Shown here: positions 32,130 to 37,322 of the stretch, piece by piece
How positions within the stretch are numbered: position 1 is the stretch's first letter
Layout: every line of letters begins with the position of its first letter
NCBI RefSeq assembly: GCF_000473065.1
Contig: NZ_AXAZ01000016.1
Coordinates: forward strand, 179-37,500
Direction: 5' to 3'
DNA length: 37,322 bases
From: Bradyrhizobium sp. WSM1743
GTDB taxonomy: Bacteria; Pseudomonadota; Alphaproteobacteria; Rhizobiales; Xanthobacteraceae
Translations under genes and position numbers: made by a program
Notes under the pieces: model-generated
Database searches by the model: none
The model's input: only the letters and a program-made list of their open reading frames with translations
Told to the model about the DNA's origin: nothing

Positions 32130-32807
32130 GTGATTCCTCTCGACCCGCTCCCGAACCTGATCGACCAAGTCTACGAACGGATCCTGGAGGCGATCTCCGA
32201 CCGCACGCTTCAGCCCGGCCAGCGCATCCGGCAGAACGAACTCGCCGACAGGCTCGGCGTGTCGCGCCAGCCGGTGTCGCATGCGCTGCATCTGTTGCAC
32301 CGTCAGGGCCTCGTCGCCGAGAGCGGCAAGCGCGGCTTCGAGGTCACCCAGCTCGACCCTGCCCGCATCCGCCAGCTCTACGAGGTGCGCGCCGCCATCG
32401 ATTCGCTGGCGGCCCGGCTCGCCGCAGTGCGCGCCGGCGCCGACGCGGCGGGACGCGCGCGGCTGGACGCAGCGCTCGCCGCCGGACGCCGCAGCGACCG
32501 CAACACGACGCTGGCCGAGCTCATCGTGCTCGATGTCGACTTTCATCGCGCGATCTATCAGCTCGCCGGCAATCCCGTGATCGAGGAGACGATCGCGCCG
32601 CAATGGCCGCATATGCGGCGCTCGATGGCGACCGTGCTGTCGGAGCTCGACTATCGCGACAGCGCCTGGGCGGAGCATGCCGATATTGCCGGACATATTC
32701 TGCGCGGCGATGCGAAGGCGGCCGAACGCGCTGCGCTCGCGCATGCGCAGACGGCGGGACGAATGACCGAGGAGAGATTGCGGGCGACGGACGCGGCGGC
32801 GGCGTAG
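32130..32807 (+). CDS. GntR/FadR-family transcriptional regulator (FCD type)
   Basis: A 225-residue regulator. The winged helix-turn-helix is in residues about 10-75 (LIDQVYERILEAISDRTLQPGQRI and LGVSRQPVSHALHLLHRQGLV). The FCD-type effector domain follows, with the metal/ligand segments ELIVLDVDFHRAIYQLAGNP and HADIAGHILRGDAKAAERA. I choose the GTG at 32130, which has TAGGAG at 8 bases; the ATG at 32043 would translate the operator palindrome. It probably controls the dioxygenase, oxidoreductase and solute-binding genes downstream, through a small organic acid or related effector (inferred). Confidence 0.9.
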   Translation: MIPLDPLPNLIDQVYERILEAISDRTLQPGQRIRQNELADRLGVSRQPVSHALHLLHRQGLVAESGKRGFEVTQLDPARIRQLYEVRAAIDSLAARLAAVRAGADAAGRARLDAALAAGRRSDRNTTLAELIVLDVDFHRAIYQLAGNPVIEETIAPQWPHMRRSMATVLSELDYRDSAWAEHADIAGHILRGDAKAAERAALAHAQTAGRMTEERLRATDAAAA

Positions 32808-32818
32808 CAACACACGCC

Positions 32819-32896
32819 GTCATTCCGGGGCGCGCGAAGCGTGAACCCGGAATCTCGAGGTTCCGGGTTCGGTCCTGCGGACCGCCCCGGAACGAC
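32819..32896. repeat. Palindromic intergenic repeat, family 2
   Basis: GTCATTCCGGGGCG at the left and CGCCCCGGAACGAC at the right, with inner arms GAACCCGGAAT and GGTTCCGGGTTC. It lies between the GntR and dioxygenase genes and may be transcribed with them. Confidence 0.8.
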
Positions 32897-32922
32897 AGAA
32901 ACAAAATCAAGGAGGACGACCC

Positions 32923-33723
32923 ATGAAACTGTCCCAGGAGCAATTGGAGTTCTTCCAGCGCGAGGGCTGGCTGTTTCTGCCCGAGCTGTTCAGTCAGGAG
33001 GAGGTCGACCTGCTCGCGCGCGAGGCGGTCAGCATCTACGACGCCAACCGGCCCGAAGTCTGGCGCGAGAAGAGCGGCGCGCCGCGCACGGCGTTTGCCG
33101 CGCATCTCTACAACGAGGCGTTCGGCATCCTCGGCGCGCATCCGCGCATGATCGAGCCGGTCGAGCAGGTGTTCGGTGAACCGGTCTACATGCACCAGTT
33201 CAAGATCAATGCGAAATCGGCCTTCACCGGCGACGTCTGGCAATGGCACCAGGATTACGGCACCTGGAAGCGCGACGACGGCATGCCGGAGCCGCGCGCG
33301 ATGAACATCGCGATCTTCCTCGACGAGGTGATGCCGATCAACGGGCCCCTGATGCTGGTGCCGCGCAGCCAGAACGCCGGCGACCTAGAGGCCTCGCATG
33401 ACCTCGCCACCACCTCCTATCCGCTGTGGACGCTGGACGAGGACACCGTGACGCGGCTCGTCAAGCAGGGCGGCATCGTGGCGCCCACCGGCAAGCCAGG
33501 CGGCATGCTGATGTTCCACGGCAATCTCGTGCATGGATCCGCCGGCAACATCACACCCTATCCGCGCAAGATCGTGTACCTGACGCTGAACGCGGTCTCG
33601 AACTATATCCGCACCCCCACGCGGCCGGACTACATCGCGCATCGCGATTTCACGCCGATCAAGACGGTGGACGACGACGCGCTGCTGCGGCTTGCCCGTG
33701 CACCAAGGCAGGCGGCGGAGTAG
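32923..33723 (+). CDS. PhyH-family 2-oxoglutarate dioxygenase, EctD-like
   Basis: A 266-residue Fe(II)/2-oxoglutarate dioxygenase. The iron triad is His109 and Asp111 in WQWHQDYGTW and His204 in HGNLVHGSAGN; Arg215 in TPYPRK is the likely 2-oxoglutarate contact. The core (DDGMPEPRAMN, INGPLMLVPRS, GNITPYPR, RPDYIAHRDFTP) closely recalls ectoine hydroxylase EctD, yet no ectABC genes are near and the protein is shorter than EctD (about 300). It should hydroxylate a small polar compound. GGAGGACG precedes the ATG. The oxidoreductase follows after a 160-base gap filled by a repeat. Confidence 0.88.
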   Translation: MKLSQEQLEFFQREGWLFLPELFSQEEVDLLAREAVSIYDANRPEVWREKSGAPRTAFAAHLYNEAFGILGAHPRMIEPVEQVFGEPVYMHQFKINAKSAFTGDVWQWHQDYGTWKRDDGMPEPRAMNIAIFLDEVMPINGPLMLVPRSQNAGDLEASHDLATTSYPLWTLDEDTVTRLVKQGGIVAPTGKPGGMLMFHGNLVHGSAGNITPYPRKIVYLTLNAVSNYIRTPTRPDYIAHRDFTPIKTVDDDALLRLARAPRQAAE

Positions 33724-33731
33724 ATTGCGCT

Positions 33732-33863
33732 CGTGCCCCGGACGCAGCGCAGCGTCTCTTCGACGATGCGCTGCAGAGCCGGGGCCCACGCCGCGCGGTG
33801 GTTTTTCTCTGGGTCCCGGCTCTGCGGCGCAGCGTTGCACGCTGCACCTTGTCCGGGACACGA
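33732..33863. repeat. Palindromic intergenic repeat, family 1
   Basis: Outer arms CGTGCCCCGGACGCAG and a right end reading TTGTCCGGGACACG, inner arms AGCCGGGGCCC and GGGTCCCGGCT. It lies between the dioxygenase and the oxidoreductase genes and ends 20 bases before the latter's start. Confidence 0.85.
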
Positions 33864-33883
33864 TAGTTGTATTGGACATCCCT

Positions 33884-35197
33884 ATGAACCTCTTCCGCCT
33901 CCTCCAGGCCCGCGCTTCCGCCGGCAAGCCCGTCCGTGTCGCGCTGATCGGCGCCGGCAAGTTCGGCTCGATGTTTTTGGCGCAGGTGCCGCACACGCCG
34001 GGGCTGGAGGTGCCTATCATCGTGGATATTGACCGCGACCGCGCGCGTGAGGCGTGCCGCACTGTCGGTTGGGATGAGGCACGCATCGCGGCGACCACGT
34101 TCACCGACGACGGTGCGCGCGCCATTGCCGGCGGCGCGATGGATGTGGTGGTGGAGGCGACCGGCAATCCCGCCGTCGGCATCCAGCATGCGCGCGCCGC
34201 GATTGCAGCGGGCAAGCATATCGTGATGGTGAATGTCGAGGCCGACGTGCTGGCGGGCCCGCTGCTGGCCGAGGAAGCGCGCAAGGCCGGCGTGGTCTAT
34301 TCGCTCGCCTATGGCGACCAGCCGGCGCTGACGGCGGAGATGGTGGATTGGGCGCGGGCCACCGGCTTTCGCGTCGTCGCCGCCGGCAAGGGGACGAAGT
34401 ACCTGCCGGACTATCACGACGTGACGCCCGATCGTGTCTGGCAGCATTACGGGCTGACCGCGGGCGAGGCGCAGTCGGCCGGCATGAATCCGCAAATGTT
34501 CAACTCCTTCCTCGACGGCACCAAATCGGCGATCGAGATGGCCGCGATCGCCAATGCCTGCAGCCTCGACGTGCCCGCGGACGGCCTGCTGTTTCCGCCC
34601 TGCGGCGTCGACGACTTGCCGCACATCATGCGGCCGCGCTCGCGCGGCGGCGTGCTGGAGCGGTCCGGCATCGTCGAGGTCGTCTCCTCGCTCGAGCGCG
34701 ACGGCCGGCCGGTTTCTCGCGATCTGCGCTGGGGAGTCTATGTCGTGCTGGAGGCGCCGAACGACTACGCCGCCGATTGCTTCAGGCAATATGGCCTGAA
34801 GACCGACGCCAGCGGACGTTTCGCCGCCATGTACAAGCCGTATCATCTGATCGGGCTCGAGCTGAACATCTCGGTGCTGTCGGCCGCGCTGCGGGGCGAG
34901 CCGACCGGGCAGCCTTACGGCTTCCGCGGTGACGTCGCGGCTGTTGCAAAACGCAATCTGCGCGCCGGCGAGATGCTCGACGGCGAAGGCGGCTACACGG
35001 TTTGGGGCAAGCTGTTACCGGCGGCTGCGAGCCTCAAGGCCGGCGCCTTGCCGATCGGGCTCGCACATCGCGTGAAGCTGAAGCATGACGTAGCCCATGG
35101 TGCGGTGGTGCGCTGGAGCGATGTCGAATTCGACCCGGACAATGAAACGGTGAAGACCCGCAAGGCGATGGAAGCCGCATTCGCAGCGCAGCATTGA
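33884..35197 (+). CDS. Homoserine-dehydrogenase-like oxidoreductase with SAF domain
   Basis: A 437-residue protein of the COG4091 type. Residues about 15-150 form a Rossmann domain with VALIGAGKFGSMF and a VVVEATGNP segment; the middle resembles the homoserine dehydrogenase catalytic region (AAGKGTKYLPDYHD, NPQMFNSFLDGTKSAIEMA). Residues about 345-437 form a SAF-type tail (AVAKRNLRAGEMLDGEGGY and later KLKHDVAHGAVVRWSDVEF). Members are NAD(P)-dependent oxidoreductases on polyols, sugars or related acids; few have known substrates. The start at 33884 is the first ATG in frame after a palindromic repeat. The threonine-pathway homoserine dehydrogenase is a different, longer or ACT-containing protein. 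Confidence 0.85.
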   Translation: MNLFRLLQARASAGKPVRVALIGAGKFGSMFLAQVPHTPGLEVPIIVDIDRDRAREACRTVGWDEARIAATTFTDDGARAIAGGAMDVVVEATGNPAVGIQHARAAIAAGKHIVMVNVEADVLAGPLLAEEARKAGVVYSLAYGDQPALTAEMVDWARATGFRVVAAGKGTKYLPDYHDVTPDRVWQHYGLTAGEAQSAGMNPQMFNSFLDGTKSAIEMAAIANACSLDVPADGLLFPPCGVDDLPHIMRPRSRGGVLERSGIVEVVSSLERDGRPVSRDLRWGVYVVLEAPNDYAADCFRQYGLKTDASGRFAAMYKPYHLIGLELNISVLSAALRGEPTGQPYGFRGDVAAVAKRNLRAGEMLDGEGGYTVWGKLLPAAASLKAGALPIGLAHRVKLKHDVAHGAVVRWSDVEFDPDNETVKTRKAMEAAFAAQH

Positions 35198-35378
35198 TCG
35201 GCTTTGCCGGTCTCACAACCAAAGTGCGCTTGATTTGCAGTTCCCCTTTGGTCATCCTGACCATGATCCGGGAATACTGAATTTCGGACAAAAAGAAACG
35301 TCGGCCACCGGCGAAGACCAAAGCGGCGTCAAGACCGCGATCCCTCGTCGAGGACTCGACATCACAGGAGGGAAATGC

Positions 35379-36467
35379 ATGCAACGTCGTAAATTCCTGA
35401 CGGCAGGCGGACTGGGCCTTGCCGCAACTGCTGTTGCCGCGCCGGCCGTCGCGCAATCGATGCCCGAAGTGAAGTGGCGGCTCGCTGCAAGCTGGCCGAA
35501 ATCTCTCGATACGCTGTATGGCGGCTGCGAGTATTTCTGTAAGCGCGTCGCCGAGATTACCGACAACCGATTCCAGATTCAGCCGTTCGCCGCGGGCGAG
35601 ATCGTTCCTGGCCTGCAGGTGCTCGATGCGGTCTCGAACGGCACGGTGGAGATGGGCAACACCGCGCTGTACTATTACTGGGGCAAGAATCCCGCTTTCA
35701 CTTTCGGCACGGCGCTGCCGTTCGGCCTCAACACGCGCCAGCACATCTCCTGGCTACAGTGGGGCGGCGGGCAGGATATGCTCAACGATCTCCTCAAGGA
35801 ATACAACGCGATCGGAGTTCCCACCGGTTCGACCGGCGCGCAGATGGGCGGCTGGTTCCGGAAGGAGATCAAGTCGATGGCCGATCTGCAAGGCCTCAAA
35901 TTCCGCGTCGGCGGTTTCGCCGGCACGATCATCGCCAAGGTCGGCGGGGTGCCGCAGCAGATCGCCGGCGGCGACATCTATCCGGCGCTTGAAAAGGGCA
36001 CGATCGACGCGGCCGAATGGGTCGGCCCCTACGATGACGAGAAGCTCGGCTTCGTGAAGGTCGCGAAATACTATTACTATCCCGGCTGGTGGGAAGGCAC
36101 CGGGCAGGGTCACAACATCATGAGTCTTGAGAAATGGAATGCGCTCCCGAAGCACTACCAGGCTGCGGTGGAAAGCGCATCTCGCGACACCTTCACCTGG
36201 GTGACCGGCAAATACGATGCAGTCAATCCGCCCGCCCTGAAGCGGTTGCTGGTTGCCGGCGCGATCCTCAAGCCGTTCCCGCAGGAAGTGCTCGAGGGCT
36301 GTTACAGCGCCGCCAACGGCATCTATGCAGATCTCTCCAAGAGCAATCCGCATTTCGGCAAGATGTATGCGAGCCTGAGCGCTTATCGTAACGAGTCGCT
36401 CGCCTGGATGCAGGTGGCGGAGCTGAGCTTCGACAGCTTCATGATGCGGATGCGGACGAGGACGTAA
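35379..36467 (+). CDS. TRAP transporter solute-binding protein, TakP-like
   Basis: A 362-residue periplasmic DctP-family protein with a twin-arginine leader (MQRRKFLTAGGLGLAATAVA, cleavage likely after AVA/AQ). The body follows TakP (alpha-keto-acid binding dimeric type): WGKNPAFTFGTALPFGLNTRQ, then GAQMGGWFRKEIKSMADLQGLK with the ligand-anchoring arginine segment GLKFRVGG, then EWVGPYDDEKLGF and YYYPGWWEGTGQGH. GGAGG precedes the start at 35379. No DctQ or DctM membrane gene lies in the window, and a terminator follows directly, so the permease is encoded elsewhere. Confidence 0.9.
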   Translation: MQRRKFLTAGGLGLAATAVAAPAVAQSMPEVKWRLAASWPKSLDTLYGGCEYFCKRVAEITDNRFQIQPFAAGEIVPGLQVLDAVSNGTVEMGNTALYYYWGKNPAFTFGTALPFGLNTRQHISWLQWGGGQDMLNDLLKEYNAIGVPTGSTGAQMGGWFRKEIKSMADLQGLKFRVGGFAGTIIAKVGGVPQQIAGGDIYPALEKGTIDAAEWVGPYDDEKLGFVKVAKYYYYPGWWEGTGQGHNIMSLEKWNALPKHYQAAVESASRDTFTWVTGKYDAVNPPALKRLLVAGAILKPFPQEVLEGCYSAANGIYADLSKSNPHFGKMYASLSAYRNESLAWMQVAELSFDSFMMRMRTRT

Positions 36468-36497
36468 TCGCATCGCGGCAAGTAGCGAAACGACGAA

Positions 36498-36525
36498 AGC
36501 CCCGGAGAAGTCTCCGGGGCTTTTT
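36498..36525 (+). terminator. Rho-independent terminator after the solute-binding gene
   Basis: AGCCCCGGAG pairs perfectly with CTCCGGGGCT (10 bp) over a 4-nt loop and is followed by five T. It is 30 bases after the stop codon. Confidence 0.95.
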
Positions 36526-36570
36526 GCATTCGCGACATCGGAACTGGGCGAGATAGCACTGTTTGGACAG

Positions 36571-36686
36571 TGTCATCGCCCGGCTTGACCGGGCGATCCA
36601 GTATTCCAGAGGCCCAGATTGAACGGCACGCGCTCACCACATCCGCCGCAGAGTACTGGATGCCCCGGTCAAGCCGGGGCATGACA
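36571..36686. repeat. Palindromic intergenic repeat, family 3
   Basis: Ends TGTCATCGCCCGGCTTGACC and GGTCAAGCCGGGGCATGACA are inverted copies; each end also has its own hairpin (CGCCCGG/CCGGGCG and GCCCCGG/CCGGGGC). The 60-base centre has arms CCAGTATTCC and GAGTACTGG. Confidence 0.75.
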
Positions 36687-36746
36687 GCGGAGGGTGTGTT
36701 GGCTCCGTGAAAACGCGCGAGAGCTGGCGGCTTGACGGTACCGCCC

Positions 36747-37322
36747 TCAATTCTCGTCGTCACCCAACGCTGCGACGAGCTTATCGTAATACTTGCCGAC
36801 GAGATCGATATTGCCCTTGTTCTCGACCTGGAGCGCTGGCGTCTTCAGCGCTTGATTGAGTTCATCGAGCGCCTCCTTCTTCTCCTTGGCCGGCATCTTC
36901 TTGTCAGCCTGGATCTGCGCGATCTGCCCTTTGATCACGGCTTCGGGGCCGACATATTTCTTGGTCGCAGGATCGAAGCCGCCGATGACGAGACTGATGT
37001 TGTCGACGACGTTGTTGTAGTCGTCGTAGCCGGCAAAACCGTGCTTCTTCGCGACCTCCTCGAGCTGCGCGATCACCTTCTGGTCGGGCGCGGTATTCTC
37101 CGGAAGTTTTTCTGTGATTGCGTCAATGTCCTTCTGCGCTGCGAGCACGCCGTCGAGCTGCTTGTCGGTGAGCGCGATCTGCTTGAGCGCCGGGGCCTGC
37201 TGCTGCGGCGCCGGAGCGGCCTGCTGCGCAGGTGCAGGCTGCTTGGCTTGCGCGAATGCTGAGCCCGAGGAGGCGAGCGATGCTGCGGACACGAGGCACG
37301 CGACGCCGAGCGCGGCGAGGGC
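36747..37322 (-). CDS. Secreted protein of unknown function, N-terminus beyond the window
   Basis: The 5' end lies outside the window. What is visible starts inside a signal peptide (ALAALGVACLVSAASLASSG, cleavage likely after FAQ). A proline/alanine/glutamine-rich linker (PAPAQQAAPAPQQQAPALKQ) follows, then a helical, charged domain of about 150 residues (IALTDKQLDGVLAAQKDIDA; EEVAKKHGFAGYDDYNNVVD). I do not recognise the family; DUF-type periplasmic helical proteins with this look are common in Bradyrhizobium. The gene is in an otherwise repeat-filled stretch, with no neighbour in view on its strand. Confidence 0.7.
   Translation of the reverse strand, partial: ALAALGVACLVSAASLASSGSAFAQAKQPAPAQQAAPAPQQQAPALKQIALTDKQLDGVLAAQKDIDAITEKLPENTAPDQKVIAQLEEVAKKHGFAGYDDYNNVVDNISLVIGGFDPATKKYVGPEAVIKGQIAQIQADKKMPAKEKKEALDELNQALKTPALQVENKGNIDLVGKYYDKLVAALGDDEN

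Noticed and set aside
15215..33863. CRISPR array or IS elements
   Set aside because: The repeats are single palindromes scattered between genes, with no regular spacers, cas genes or transposase.

Overview
The window is GC-rich chromosomal DNA that looks like Bradyrhizobium or a close relative in the Nitrobacteraceae. The grounds are the PhyR/NepR/EcfG general stress response locus, the secreted DUF3551 proteins, many acyl-CoA enzymes, and several families of palindromic intergenic repeats. I found no rRNA, tRNA, CRISPR array, transposase or phage gene. The assignment rests on recognition by eye, with no database search.

Layout. Positions 206-4495 (minus strand) hold a small acyl-activation group: a FATP-type acyl-CoA synthetase, a free-standing acyl carrier protein, an AMP-forming ligase and a FabG-like reductase, the last three overlapping. 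Two tandem DUF3551 secreted proteins, htpG and a small secreted protein follow. A candidate structured small RNA lies at 7950-8058. Positions 8086-11362 hold the most unusual pair: a patatin-like phospholipase followed by a 692-residue protein with a TIR/deoxyribohydrolase-like N-terminus, a TRAFs-binding-type helical middle and a SLOG-like C-terminus. This resembles a nucleotide-signalling conflict or stress system. Positions 11823-14384 hold a SnoaL-like protein and the stress regulators phyR (minus), nepR and ecfG (plus), with an EcfG-type promoter before phyR.

Positions 14486-26690 form a beta-oxidation-type catabolic region. On the minus strand, from the top, come a TetR regulator, an HSD10-like dehydrogenase, an enoyl-CoA hydratase, a feruloyl-CoA-synthase-like ligase, a small acyl-CoA dehydrogenase subunit, two tandem paralogous large acyl-CoA dehydrogenases and a nitroreductase. 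A thiolase and a second CoA ligase run divergently on the plus strand. Together they supply activation, dehydrogenation, hydration, oxidation and thiolysis of an acyl-CoA whose identity I cannot tell.

Positions 26850-31952 hold ogt, two tandem alpha/beta hydrolases, a frameshifted carboxymuconolactone-decarboxylase-like gene divergent from an ECF41-type sigma factor, and an exported M20 peptidase. Two face-to-face ECF41-type promoters lie between the sigma gene and its partner. Positions 32130-36467 hold a GntR regulator with a perfect 20-bp palindromic operator, an EctD-like dioxygenase, a homoserine-dehydrogenase-like oxidoreductase with a SAF domain, and a Tat-exported TRAP solute-binding protein ending in a strong terminator. 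They may form one uptake and catabolism unit. The window ends inside a secreted protein of unknown function.
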